Below, piece after piece: positions 53,815 through 62,382 of a stretch of 64,000 bases of DNA. The notes below the pieces were generated by a model, which saw only the letters and a program-made list of their open reading frames with translations, did not search any database and was not told where the DNA came from. The stretch is from positions 1-64,000 of the forward strand of contig JAIYDD010000217.1 of the NCBI GenBank assembly GCA_027487675.1, given 5' to 3'. This stretch comes from Acetobacteraceae bacterium. GTDB taxonomy: Bacteria > Pseudomonadota > Alphaproteobacteria > Acetobacterales > Acetobacteraceae. Both the position numbers and the translations under genes were made by a program. Positions within the stretch are counted from its first letter, which is position 1. Each line of letters opens with the position of its first letter.

Positions 53815-55143
53815 TCACCCACCCACGCCGAACAGCGCATCGAGCTCCCGCCAATCCGGCGGCGTCGCGTCCTGCACGCGGCCGGCGCGCAGGACGATGC
53901 GGTCGGATTGCGGGCGGGACAGCAGTTCGGTCATCACGCGCGCGGAGAACAGCACCAGGTCGGCGGGCGCGCCGGGTGAGATCAGGCCGCGGTGGGGCAG
54001 GCCGATGGCCTCGGCCGGGGCGGCGGACATGGCGCGGTGCCAGTCGCCGAAGGGGTGGTCGAGGTGAAGGATGCGGGTGGCTTCGCGGAACACCTCGACC
54101 ATGTCGAGGTCGCCATAGGCGTAGAACGGGTCGCGCGTGTTGTCGGAGGCGACGGAGACGCGCACGCCAGCCGCGCGGAGTTCGTGCACCAGCGTCACGC
54201 CTCGCCAGCGGGGGGTGCGGCCGGGCGTGCGGTCCTGCAGGTACATGTTGCACATCGGCAGCACGACGATGGAGATGCCGGCTTCCGCGACGCGGGCGAT
54301 GGTCTCGCGCGCGAAGTCCTCGGGCTGGATGGAGAGGCTGCAGCAATGACCGCACTGGATGCGGCCCTTGAAGCCGCGGCGGAGCGCGGTCAGCGCGATC
54401 TCGCGGAGCGCGCGCGCGCCGCTTTCGCCGCTTTCGTCCACATGCAGGTCGATGTCGAGGCCGCGCGATTCGGCCAGAGAGAAGAAATGGTCCAGCTCCT
54501 CCTGGAAGCCGGTCGGCAAATCGTCATGGATGTGGCCGGAATGGCGCGTGACCATGCCGAGCACGCCACCCGCATCGGCCACCATGTCGGCGAGCTCCGC
54601 GCCGGCATCGCCGATGAAGCGGTCGAGCGGCGCGATGGAGGACATCTGCAGCTCGATCCGGCCCGCCCAGGCGTCGCGCAGCTTGCGGAACACGCCCCAG
54701 GTGGTGCGGCCATGCGGCATGTAGGTGTCGAGGTGGGTGCGGATCGCCGCCGTGCCGTGGGCGTAGGCGGCGCGGAGCGAGAAGTCGGCGCGCGCCTCGA
54801 TGTCCTCGGCGGACCAGGCGCGGGCGCGGTCGGCCATCACGGCCTCGATCGCGCCGGCGAAGTCGCCGCGCGGGTTGCGGGCGCGCGGCCAGATATGGCC
54901 CTTGTCGAGATGCGTGTGTGCATCCACGGGCGCCGGCCAGATCTGGCCGCCGCGGCAATCAACGCCATCGGGCGCGGTGCCGGCGGGCGCGGTCGCGGCG
55001 ATGCGGCCATCCTCGATGCGGATGTCGAGCCGCGCAAGCCCGTCCGCGTCGGTGGGCGCGTCGAGGCCCGGCACCAGCACCGCCGGGGCGCGCGCGTCCT
55101 TCAGCCAGAAGCGCGCACCGGCGTCCTGCAACGCAGACCTCAT
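53815..55143 (-). CDS. Cytosine deaminase-like amidohydrolase
   Basis: A 442-residue metal-dependent hydrolase. APVDAHTHLDKGHIWP gives the first metal motif; IDLHVDESGESGARALREI, IQCGHCCSLS and RVSVASDNTRDPFYAYGDLDM the others, the set seen in CodA. The substrate is likely a pyrimidine or triazine amine. ATG 55143 overlaps the ABC permease stop (ATGA). With an NMT1-type importer ahead of it, it looks like uptake and deamination of a pyrimidine-like compound. Confidence 0.86.
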   Translation of the reverse strand: MRSALQDAGARFWLKDARAPAVLVPGLDAPTDADGLARLDIRIEDGRIAATAPAGTAPDGVDCRGGQIWPAPVDAHTHLDKGHIWPRARNPRGDFAGAIEAVMADRARAWSAEDIEARADFSLRAAYAHGTAAIRTHLDTYMPHGRTTWGVFRKLRDAWAGRIELQMSSIAPLDRFIGDAGAELADMVADAGGVLGMVTRHSGHIHDDLPTGFQEELDHFFSLAESRGLDIDLHVDESGESGARALREIALTALRRGFKGRIQCGHCCSLSIQPEDFARETIARVAEAGISIVVLPMCNMYLQDRTPGRTPRWRGVTLVHELRAAGVRVSVASDNTRDPFYAYGDLDMVEVFREATRILHLDHPFGDWHRAMSAAPAEAIGLPHRGLISPGAPADLVLFSARVMTELLSRPQSDRIVLRAGRVQDATPPDWRELDALFGVGG

Positions 55144-56024
55144 CGACGTTCCTTCATCGCGCTCTCGTGCCAGTGACGCAGCGCCAGGTGGGAGACGAGC
55201 GACATCGCCAGGAAGATCGCGATGCCGGTGAGCGAGACGAGCACGAGGGAGGCGAACATGCGCGGGATCTGCAACTGGTAGCCCGCTTCCAGGATGCGGT
55301 AGGCGAGGCCGGAGGCGCGGCCGCCCGTGCCGGCAACGAATTCCGCGACGATGGCGCCGATCAGCGCGAGGCCGCCCGAGATCTTCAAGCCGGCCAGGAA
55401 ATACGGCATCGCGGTCGGCAGGCGCAGGCGCATCAGCACCTGCCAGCGGCTGGCCTTGTAGAGACGGAACAGGTCCGTCAGGTTGTGGTCCGCGCTGTTC
55501 AGCCCGAGCGTCGTGTTCGACAGGATCGGGAAGAAGGCGACGATCCAGGCGCAGATCAGCAGCGCAAGCCGGATGTCGTCCACCCAGATGATGATCAGCG
55601 GCGCGATGGCGACGATCGGCGTGACCTGCAGGATCACCGCGTAGGGGAACAGCGACAACTCGATGATGCGCGACTGCGCGAACAGCACGGCGAGCGCGAG
55701 GCCCAGCACGGCCGCGACGAACAGCGCCGCGAAGGTGATCTGCAGCGTGATCCACAGCGAGATCTGCAGCGTGTGCCAGTCCCGGATCAGCGTGCGGCCG
55801 ATCTCGATGGGGCCGGGCAGGATGAAGCTCGGCACGTCGTTCGCGCGCACCGCCCATTCCCAGGCGCCGAGCGCGAGCAGGCCGATGATGGCCGGGAACA
55901 GGATGCGCGCCCAGGATTCGGCCGTGAGGCCGAGGATGGTGCGTTCGCGGTTCTCGACGGGCGCGGTCGCCACCTCCTCGGCGGAGACGGTGATGCGGGC
56001 GTCGTTCGGGGTCGTCACGGACAT
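55140..56024 (-). CDS. ABC transporter permease (SsuC/ThiX type)
   Basis: A 294-residue inner-membrane subunit with six helices. PGPIEIGRTLIRDWHTLQISLW leads; the coupling loop is RLYKASRWQVLMRLRLPTAMPYFLAGLK, then GLALIGAIVAEFVAGTGG. It forms the channel with the ATPase 22 bases upstream. Relatives carry sulfonates, taurine or thiamine precursors. Confidence 0.9.
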   Translation of the reverse strand: MSVTTPNDARITVSAEEVATAPVENRERTILGLTAESWARILFPAIIGLLALGAWEWAVRANDVPSFILPGPIEIGRTLIRDWHTLQISLWITLQITFAALFVAAVLGLALAVLFAQSRIIELSLFPYAVILQVTPIVAIAPLIIIWVDDIRLALLICAWIVAFFPILSNTTLGLNSADHNLTDLFRLYKASRWQVLMRLRLPTAMPYFLAGLKISGGLALIGAIVAEFVAGTGGRASGLAYRILEAGYQLQIPRMFASLVLVSLTGIAIFLAMSLVSHLALRHWHESAMKERR

Positions 56025-56046
56025 GGCCTGGTGCGGTCCTGACAGG

Positions 56047-56859
56047 TCACTCGCCCATCGCGCGGTGCAGCGCCGCGGAGATGTGGCGGCAATGCGCGGC
56101 GTAGTCGGACGAGGTGCGGAACACTTCGCCGCGGGGATAGGGCGCGTCCACGGTCAGGTCTTCCACCACGCGGCCGGGGCGCGCGGCCATGACGACGATG
56201 CGGCGGGAGAGATAGACGCTCTCGAACACCGAATGCGTCACGAAGATCGCGGTGAAGCGCTCGGCCTGCCACAGCGTCAGCAGGTCGTTGTTCAGCTTGT
56301 GGCGCGTGATCTCGTCGAGCGCCGCGAAGGGCTCGTCCATCAGCAGCAGGCGCGGCTTGGTCACCAGCGCTCGCGCGATGGAGACGCGCATCTTCATCCC
56401 GCCCGACAGCGCGCGGGGGTAGGATTTCTCGAAGCCCGCAAGGCCCACGCTGGCCAGGGCCGCGGCGGCGCGGTCGGCGGCCTCGGACTTCGCGACGCCG
56501 GCCAGCCGCAGCGGCAGCATCACGTTCTTCAGCGCGTTGCCCCAGGGCATCAGCGTCGGCTCCTGGAAGACGAAGCCGACATCGCCCCCGCCGCGGAGCG
56601 GCGAAATCGAAGAGCCCGCATCGCCGCCGGCCGCCATCTCGATTCGCCCGGTGGTGGGCGCGATCAACCCGGCCACCATGCGCAGCACCGTGGACTTGCC
56701 GCAGCCCGAGGGGCCGAGCAGGGAGACGAAATCCCCCTGCCCGATGGCCATCTCCACGCCCTGCACGGCGAGCGTGCCGTTGGCGTAGCGCTTGCCGACG
56801 CCGGAAAGGGTGACGACGGGAGGCCCCGCCGTCACCGCCTGGACGCCCGTGTCCTGCAC
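56047..56859 (-). CDS. ABC transporter ATP-binding protein (SsuB/TauB type)
   Basis: A subunit of about 270 residues. Walker A is LLGPSGCGKSTVLRM, the Q-loop FVFQEPTLMPWGN, the signature LSGGMKMRVSIARAL, Walker B LLLMDEPFAALDE and the switch FVTHSVFES. The start is uncertain: no ATG precedes the fold; GTG 56859 is chosen, while TTG 56874 would overlap the receptor gene. Confidence 0.88.
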   Translation of the reverse strand: MQDTGVQAVTAGPPVVTLSGVGKRYANGTLAVQGVEMAIGQGDFVSLLGPSGCGKSTVLRMVAGLIAPTTGRIEMAAGGDAGSSISPLRGGGDVGFVFQEPTLMPWGNALKNVMLPLRLAGVAKSEAADRAAAALASVGLAGFEKSYPRALSGGMKMRVSIARALVTKPRLLLMDEPFAALDEITRHKLNNDLLTLWQAERFTAIFVTHSVFESVYLSRRIVVMAARPGRVVEDLTVDAPYPRGEVFRTSSDYAAHCRHISAALHRAMGE

Positions 56860-56866
56860 CCCGATG

Positions 56867-57886
56867 TCAGGCAAGGCCGACGCGCTTGTTGACGAAGTCG
56901 AGGTTGAAGGCGCGGCGGAAATCCATGCCAGGCGGATACAGGCCGGCATCGCGCATCGTCTCGTAGAAGGACTGCCAGCGCTCCGCCGTCATTGCGCCGA
57001 TGCCGAGCGTGAGCGCATCGCCGGAGCGGACGATGCCGTATTCGTTCATCTTCGGGATGGCGTAGTTGATGCGCTCCAGCGTCATGTCCGGGTTGTCGCG
57101 CATGATGAGCGCGTTCGCCGCCTCGATGCCCTGGCCGGTCATGTACTGCGTCCAGCCTTCGATGGTGGCGTTGACGAAGCGCTGCACCACGTCGCGGCGT
57201 TCGGCCACCATGCGATGCGAGATGTCGATCGTCGTGTTGTAGTTGTTGTAGCCGGCATCCGCGATCAGGAAGACGCGCGGGCGCGCGCCGCCCTGGATGG
57301 CCGAGAAGGGCTCGGAGGAGAGGAAGCCCTGCTGTATCGACATGCGGTCGGCCAGGAAGGGCTGCACGTTGAAGGTGTAGGGGCGGATCTGGTCGTCCGT
57401 GAAGCCGAAGCGGGCGCGCAGGAAGGGCCAGTAGGTCACGCGGCCGGAAGCGCCGACGAGGATCGGGCGGCCGCGCATGTCCTCGAAGGAATTGATGCCG
57501 TTGCCCTCATGCGTCATCAGGATCTGCGGATCCTTCTGCATGATCGCGCCGATCGTCACGAAGGGCAGGTTCTCGCGCACATAGTTCAGCGCCTGGAAGC
57601 CGTTGGACATGATCATGTCCACGCGGCCGGCGAGCAGCAGCTGGGCGGGGTTCTGCTGCGGGCCGCCCATGCGCAGGTCCACTTCGAGGCCGTGGCGGCG
57701 ATAGATGCCGGCGGCGACGGCCTGGTAGTAGCCGCCATGCTCGGCCTGGGCGCGCCAATTGGTCTGGAAGGAGACGCGGTCGAGGCTCTGGGCCAGGGGC
57801 ACGCGGGCGCCCGGCACGGCGGCCAGCGCGAAGGCGGCGCCGCCGGTCAGCAGGGCTCGCCGCTCGATGCGGTAGCGTGTGCGCAT
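56867..57886 (-). CDS. NMT1/THI5-like ABC substrate-binding protein
   Basis: A 339-residue periplasmic receptor with a twin-arginine-like signal (RRALLTGGAAFALAAVPG). FQTNWRAQAEHGGYYQAVAAGIY resembles the THI5/NMT1 group that binds hydroxymethylpyrimidine and related rings; GGPQQNPAQLLLAGRVDMIM follows. ATG 57886 has GGAGAAAGG upstream. It heads the operon receptor-ATPase-permease-deaminase. Confidence 0.88.
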   Translation of the reverse strand: MRTRYRIERRALLTGGAAFALAAVPGARVPLAQSLDRVSFQTNWRAQAEHGGYYQAVAAGIYRRHGLEVDLRMGGPQQNPAQLLLAGRVDMIMSNGFQALNYVRENLPFVTIGAIMQKDPQILMTHEGNGINSFEDMRGRPILVGASGRVTYWPFLRARFGFTDDQIRPYTFNVQPFLADRMSIQQGFLSSEPFSAIQGGARPRVFLIADAGYNNYNTTIDISHRMVAERRDVVQRFVNATIEGWTQYMTGQGIEAANALIMRDNPDMTLERINYAIPKMNEYGIVRSGDALTLGIGAMTAERWQSFYETMRDAGLYPPGMDFRRAFNLDFVNKRVGLA

Positions 57887-58070
57887 GGTGCCGTCCTTTC
57901 TCCCATCCCGTCCCGGCGCCGCCTTCCCGGTGGCGGCCTGCCCGGAGGTTGTTCCGGAGGCCGCGGCAGCAAGGCCCATGCCAGGGATGGCCGGTGCGGC
58001 GCCCGTGGTAGCAGGAAAGAAGGGCGCCGCGAAACCGGGCAGATGCGGGTTTTGCGGGCAGGGATTGCCT

Positions 58071-59102
58071 TCAGAAGGCGAGTTGCACCTTCATCGCCCG
58101 GCTGCGGTCGGAGGCGAGCGCGAAGGCGCGCGGTGCTTCCTCGGCCGGGACCACTTCGGTGAGCATCGGCGCGGGGTCGAGGCGGCCGGAGGACAGGACC
58201 TCGATGGCGTGGGCGAATTCGGCGTGGAAGCGGAAGGTGCCGACCAGCCGGACCTCCCGCGCCACCAGGGCGCCGAGGGGAATCGCGGCGTCGCCGCCGA
58301 TGCCGACCTGTACGATGGTGCCGCCGGGGCGCATCGCGGCGAGCGCGCCGAGCAGCGCGCTTCCGCTGCCGCTGCATTCGAAGGCGACGTCGAAATGGCC
58401 CTTGCCGGCGGCGTAGGGCGTCAGCGCATCGGGCGTGTCGGACAGCGCATGGGTGGTGTCGGCGCCCATGGCGCGGGCGATGGCGAGGGGGGCGGCGTGC
58501 AGGTCGGTCGCCACGACCTGGCGCGCACCGCCGAGCCTGGCGACGGCGGCGCAGAGCACGCCGATCGGGCCCGCGCCCGTCACCAGCACGCGGGCGCCGA
58601 GCAGCGCGCCGGCCTGGGAGGCGGCGTGCAGGCAGACGGAGAGAGGTTCGGCGAAGGCGGCGCGTTCCACGCCGAGGCCGGGCGGGAGGGGCACGGCGCG
58701 GACGGCTTCCGTCGTCATCAGGCGGCGGAAGGCCCCGTGGACATGCGGGTTGCGCATGGCGCTGCCGAGAAAGCGCATCTCCTCGCAATGCAGGGCACGG
58801 CCCGCCAGGCATTGCGCGCAGGCGCCGCAGGGCAGGCTGGGATTGACCGCGACAGCATCGCCGGGCGCGACATGGGTGATGCCGGGGCCGACGGCGTCCA
58901 CCACGCCGGCAGCCTCATGCCCGAGCACCATCGGGTGGCGGACACGCACGGTGCCGAAGCCGCCGGCGTGGAAGTAGTGCAAATCGGAGCCGCAGATGCC
59001 GCCGCGGCCGATGCGGATGCGCACCTGGCCGGGGCCGGGATCGGGGGCCTCGTGCGGCTCGACGCGGAGGTCGTGGGCGGCGTGGATGACGATGGCGGTC
59101 AT
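58071..59102 (-). CDS. Zinc-dependent L-idonate 5-dehydrogenase-like enzyme
   Basis: A 343-residue medium-chain dehydrogenase. GRGGICGSDLHYFHAGGFGT holds the catalytic-zinc cysteine; LGHEAAGVV its histidine-glutamate; CGACAQCLAGRALHC the four structural-zinc cysteines; VTGAGPIGVLCAAVARLGG binds NAD(P). Closest by motif to L-idonate 5-dehydrogenase. It overlaps the hydroxyacid dehydrogenase by four bases. Confidence 0.86.
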   Translation of the reverse strand: MTAIVIHAAHDLRVEPHEAPDPGPGQVRIRIGRGGICGSDLHYFHAGGFGTVRVRHPMVLGHEAAGVVDAVGPGITHVAPGDAVAVNPSLPCGACAQCLAGRALHCEEMRFLGSAMRNPHVHGAFRRLMTTEAVRAVPLPPGLGVERAAFAEPLSVCLHAASQAGALLGARVLVTGAGPIGVLCAAVARLGGARQVVATDLHAAPLAIARAMGADTTHALSDTPDALTPYAAGKGHFDVAFECSGSGSALLGALAAMRPGGTIVQVGIGGDAAIPLGALVAREVRLVGTFRFHAEFAHAIEVLSSGRLDPAPMLTEVVPAEEAPRAFALASDRSRAMKVQLAF

Positions 59103-60043
59103 GCGACAGGGCTCGGCAGGGGGCGGCCGTCCATCTGGGCTTCCAGGTTCTCGCGCATCAGGCGGCCGATGGCCTGGCGCGTCTCCAGCGTGGCGGAGGC
59201 GGCGTGGGGTTGCAGCACGGTGTTGGGCAGGGTGGCGAAGGCGGGGTCGATGGTGGGCTCGTCCAGGAAGACGTCGAGGCCGGCGGCGGCGATGCGGCGC
59301 TCGCGCAGCGCCTCGATCAGGGCGGCTTCCTCGATGACGGAGCCGCGGGAGACGTTGACCAGGACGGCGTGCGGACGCAGGGCGGCGATGGCGGCGCGGT
59401 CCACCAGGTTGCGGGTGGTGGCACCGCCTGCGGCGGAGACGACCAGCACGTCGACATGCGGGGCGAGCGCGGCGGGGGTGGGGTGCCAGTCGTAGGGCAC
59501 GTCCTTCCTGGCACGGGCGCTGTAGGCGATGGGCATGCGGAAGGCCTCGGCGCGGCGGGCGATGGCCAGGCCGATGCGGCCGAGGCCGACGATGCCGAGC
59601 CGCTTGCCCCAGACGCGGGTCGCGAGCGGCATCGCGCCCTTCGCGGCCCAGGAGCCGTCGCGCACCCAGGCATCGCCGGCGGGGATGCGGCGGGCGGCGG
59701 CGAGCAGCAGGCCGAAGGCCATGTCGGCGACATCCTCGGTGAGGACGTCGGGCGTGTTGGTGACGCGCACGCCGCGGGCGCGGGCGGCCGGGATGTCCAC
59801 CAGGTCGTAGCCGACGCCGTAGACCGAGATGATCTCGAGCTTGGGCAGCACGTCCATCAGCGCGGCGTCGGCGCCGATCTCGCCGCGCGTCGAGATGGCG
59901 CGGATGGTCGGGCCGTGCGCGGCCAGCATCGCGGCGCGGTCGGGCGCGTCGAAGTAGCGATGGATGGTGAAGCGCTGCGCGAGCGCGTCGAGGTCCCAGT
60001 CGGGCAGCGGGCCGACGACGAGGAGGCCGGGCTTGTCGGTCAC
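59099..60043 (-). CDS. D-isomer-specific 2-hydroxyacid dehydrogenase
   Basis: A 314-residue NAD(P) enzyme. The nucleotide loop is LGIVGLGRIGLAIARRAEAF; the catalytic arginine is in NVSRGSVIEEAALIEAL, the glutamate follows in FLDEPTIDP, and the histidine is in LQPHAASAT. GTG 60043 overlaps the DenD-like gene (GTGA). It probably reduces a 2-keto sugar acid or oxidises the matching hydroxyacid, for example hydroxypyruvate/glycerate. Confidence 0.88.
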   Translation of the reverse strand: MTDKPGLLVVGPLPDWDLDALAQRFTIHRYFDAPDRAAMLAAHGPTIRAISTRGEIGADAALMDVLPKLEIISVYGVGYDLVDIPAARARGVRVTNTPDVLTEDVADMAFGLLLAAARRIPAGDAWVRDGSWAAKGAMPLATRVWGKRLGIVGLGRIGLAIARRAEAFRMPIAYSARARKDVPYDWHPTPAALAPHVDVLVVSAAGGATTRNLVDRAAIAALRPHAVLVNVSRGSVIEEAALIEALRERRIAAAGLDVFLDEPTIDPAFATLPNTVLQPHAASATLETRQAIGRLMRENLEAQMDGRPLPSPVA

Positions 60044-61023
60044 GGCACGCGCCCGCCGAGCTCGTCCTGGATGTGGACCTGGATGATCTCGTCGAAGGTT
60101 TTCTCCGCGACGAAGCCGAGCGATTCGGCGCGGCCGGCGTCGAAGCGGCGGGGCCAGCCGGCGACGATGCGGGCGATGGTCTCGTCCGGGGCGGGCCTGA
60201 TCAGCGCCACGGCCTTGTCGCCGGCGACGCGGCGCAGCGCCTCGATCTGCTCGGCAACCGTCGCGGCCAGGCCCGGCATGGTCAGGTTGCGGCGCGCGCC
60301 GAGCGGCGCCGTGTCGAGCGTCGCGGCGTGCAGCAGGAAGCCCACCGCGGCGCGGGGGGAGGCGTGCCAATGCATGACGGTGTCGGGGACGGGCAGCACC
60401 GCCTCCTTCCCCGCCAGCGGCTCGCGCAGGATGGAGGAGAAGAAGCCGCTGGCGGCCTTGTTGGGCGCGCCGGGGCGAATGCAGATGGTGGGCAGGCGGA
60501 TGCCGATGCCGTCGAAGATGCCGCGGCGCGAATAGTCGGCCAGCAGCAGCTCGCCGATCGCCTTCTGGGTGCCGTAGCTGGTCAGCGGGGTGAGGTGGAA
60601 CGCGTCCGGGATCGGGTCCGGGAAGGGGGCGCCGAAGGTGGCGATGGAGGAGGTGAAGACCACGCGCGGGGCGTAGGGCGCCTGGCGGATGCCTTCGGCG
60701 CGGATCGCCTCGAACAGCAGGCGGGTGCCGTCGAGGTTGATGCGGTAGCCCTTGTCGAAATCGGCCTCGGCCTCGCCGGAGACGATGGCGGCGAGGTGGA
60801 AGATGAGGTCGGGGCGGGTGCCGACCATGCAGGCGGCCTCGCCCGGCGAGGAGAGGTCGGCGGCCCAGGCGCGGGTCTCGGTGCCGGCGGGGGCCTCGGG
60901 GGCGATCACGTCCACCAGGGAGAAGCGGGTGATGGGGGTGCCGCCGATGGCGCCGTCCGCGGCCAGCCGCGCGACGAGCTTGCGGCCGACCATGCCGGCC
61001 GCGCCGATGACGAGGACATGCAT
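60040..61023 (-). CDS. denD: D-erythronate dehydrogenase-like NAD-dependent epimerase-fold protein
   Basis: A 327-residue extended SDR. LVIGAAGMVGRKLVARLA binds NAD; FHLAAIVSGEAEADFDKGYR and the YGTQKAIGELLLADYSRRG segment (Tyr-Lys) form the active site; GIRLPTICIRPGAPNKAASGF matches the DenD group. It oxidises a four-carbon sugar acid in relatives. It heads an operon with the two other dehydrogenases. The partners usual for erythronate use (otnK/otnC) are not seen. Confidence 0.8.
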   Translation of the reverse strand: MHVLVIGAAGMVGRKLVARLAADGAIGGTPITRFSLVDVIAPEAPAGTETRAWAADLSSPGEAACMVGTRPDLIFHLAAIVSGEAEADFDKGYRINLDGTRLLFEAIRAEGIRQAPYAPRVVFTSSIATFGAPFPDPIPDAFHLTPLTSYGTQKAIGELLLADYSRRGIFDGIGIRLPTICIRPGAPNKAASGFFSSILREPLAGKEAVLPVPDTVMHWHASPRAAVGFLLHAATLDTAPLGARRNLTMPGLAATVAEQIEALRRVAGDKAVALIRPAPDETIARIVAGWPRRFDAGRAESLGFVAEKTFDEIIQVHIQDELGGRVP

Positions 61024-61579
61024 CTGGCCCGGTTCCTCCCGCTATGGCGCGGGAGGCTAGGGCGGATGCGGGCGGTTGTGTAGGGCGCCGGCGCTTTGGC
61101 CAGATGACCACTTTGGCGATTTACGTCATTTGTCACTTTGGAATCGGGCATCCGAGGCCGAATTCGGGCCGTCTCGGCCCCCGCGCGCCAGGCCCGGGCA
61201 GCGGCCACCGCGGATTCTGCTTGCCGGACAGTGACTTGCCGCGGATGTCGGCATGCCGCGACTGTGGCGCTTTGGCTTTTTGGCACTTTGCGCCGATTCG
61301 CGGGCTTTTGCGGGATGGAGGACGGATTCACGGGTTCAAGGAGCCTCGGCGGCCCGGGGCCGCCTGTTCGCATTATGTTCCCAAACCCGGCGGCAAGTCC
61401 AGGGCAGATGCGAAGGCGCGGCCCGGGCGCCGCGCGCCCCTGCTGGCCCGCCGCTTGCTGGCCTGCCGCTTGCTGGCCTGCCGCTCGCTGGCCTGCCGCT
61501 TGCTTGCCCACGCCCACGCCGCAGACCGCGCCGGACCCTGGAACCCTCCGCCACGCGATCCGGCCTGGAAGGGGTGAGG
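61024..61579. other. Long upstream region of the nasT gene
   Basis: About 556 bases without a gene, less GC-rich at 61080-61330. CACTTTGG occurs at 61109-61116 and 61134-61141, and CACTTTG again at 61284-61290; these could be repeats for a regulator. No sigma-54 pair was found. A 15-bp tandem repeat sits at 61441-61500. Open frames run through on the plus strand but give unlikely proteins. Confidence 0.5.
61441..61500. repeat. 15-bp tandem repeat upstream of nasT
   Basis: Four units of TGCTGGCCTGCCGCT, at 61441, 61456, 61471 and 61486; the first and last have one change. The period is a multiple of three, and in the nasT frame it would read LLACR repeats, but there is no sign that it is translated. 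It lies 80 bases before nasT. Confidence 0.85.
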
Positions 61580-62140
61580 TTGCGCGTTCTGCTGATCGAC
61601 GGCGAGCCCGACAGGGCCGCGGCCGTGAAAGCCGGGCTGGAGGCGGCGGGCGTCGCCGTGGTCGCCGTTGCGCCCGACATCGCCGACCTGACGCGCATGG
61701 TGCGGGAAGCGGCGGCCGACGTGATCGTCTGCGACCTGGACGACCCCGGCCGCGACGCGCTGGAGAGCATGCGCGCCCTCCATCGCGACGAACCGCGCCC
61801 TGTCGTCGTCTTCGCCGCGCGCGGCGAGCCCGACCAGATCGAGGCGGCGATCGAGGCCGGCGTCGCGGCCTATGTCGTGGAAGGCCTGGCGCCGACGCGG
61901 GTGCGGCCGGTGATCGAGGTGGCGATCCGCCGCTTCCGCGCCCACCAGGCGCTGCGCGCCCGGCTGGAGGAGGCGCAGGCGACATTGGCCGACCGCGTGA
62001 TCATCGAACGTGCCAAGGGCATGCTGATGCAGCGCCGGCGGCTGTCGGAGGAAGAAGCCTACCGGGCGATGCGGCGTGCCGCGATGGATCGCGGGGAAAG
62101 GCTGGCGCAGGTCGCGGAGCGCATCCTGCACGAAATCTAG
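61580..62140 (+). CDS. nasT: NasT-type ANTAR-domain transcription antiterminator
   Basis: A 186-residue two-part protein. The receiver-like N-terminus (RVLLIDGEPDRAAAVKAGLE, then VIVCDLDDPGRDALESM) lacks a fully typical acidic pocket. The C-terminal ANTAR domain is LADRVIIERAKGMLMQRRRL with EEEAYRAMRRAAMDRGERL. NasT binds RNA leaders and lets transcription run on into nitrate genes. TTG 61580 has GGAAGGGG 5 bases in front; GTG 61574 is in frame but on top of that site. nasS follows. Confidence 0.86.
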   Translation: MRVLLIDGEPDRAAAVKAGLEAAGVAVVAVAPDIADLTRMVREAAADVIVCDLDDPGRDALESMRALHRDEPRPVVVFAARGEPDQIEAAIEAGVAAYVVEGLAPTRVRPVIEVAIRRFRAHQALRARLEEAQATLADRVIIERAKGMLMQRRRLSEEEAYRAMRRAAMDRGERLAQVAERILHEI

Positions 62141-62270
62141 GCGCGATGGTCATTACTTGCGCGACCTTCGGCCTCCGAACCCCGGATCGCCACCCAAAGG
62201 GGCAGTTTTTCCGCTTCCGTTGATCGGGAAGGCCGTGCATACGAAGGGTCGCCGCAGCGATGCGGCCGGG

Positions 62271-62294
62271 GCCCGCCGCAACGGCGTGGCGGGC
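62271..62294. promoter_or_regulatory. Hairpin in the nasT-nasS gap
   Basis: GCCCGCC (62271-62277), 10-base loop, GGCGGGC (62288-62294), followed by GCCCGGGGCC. NasT-type proteins act on leader hairpins, so a role is possible, but the loop is not the known paired-hexaloop form and there is no T-run. Listed as a weak candidate. Confidence 0.25.
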
Positions 62295-62382
62295 GCCCGG
62301 GGCCTTCCTCCTCCCCACCCTCGCGGTCCAACGGCGGCCCGCGGATCACGGCGCAGCGATGCGCCCGCGGATCCCGATCGCC

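Noticed and set aside
57887..58070. Possible TPP riboswitch before the NMT1-type importer
   Set aside because: The conserved CTGAGA and the later pyrimidine-binding segment of the element are not present on the minus strand.
61260..61310. Sigma-54 promoter near nasT
   Set aside because: TGGCAC and TTTGC occur, but almost adjacent; the -24/-12 spacing is wrong.
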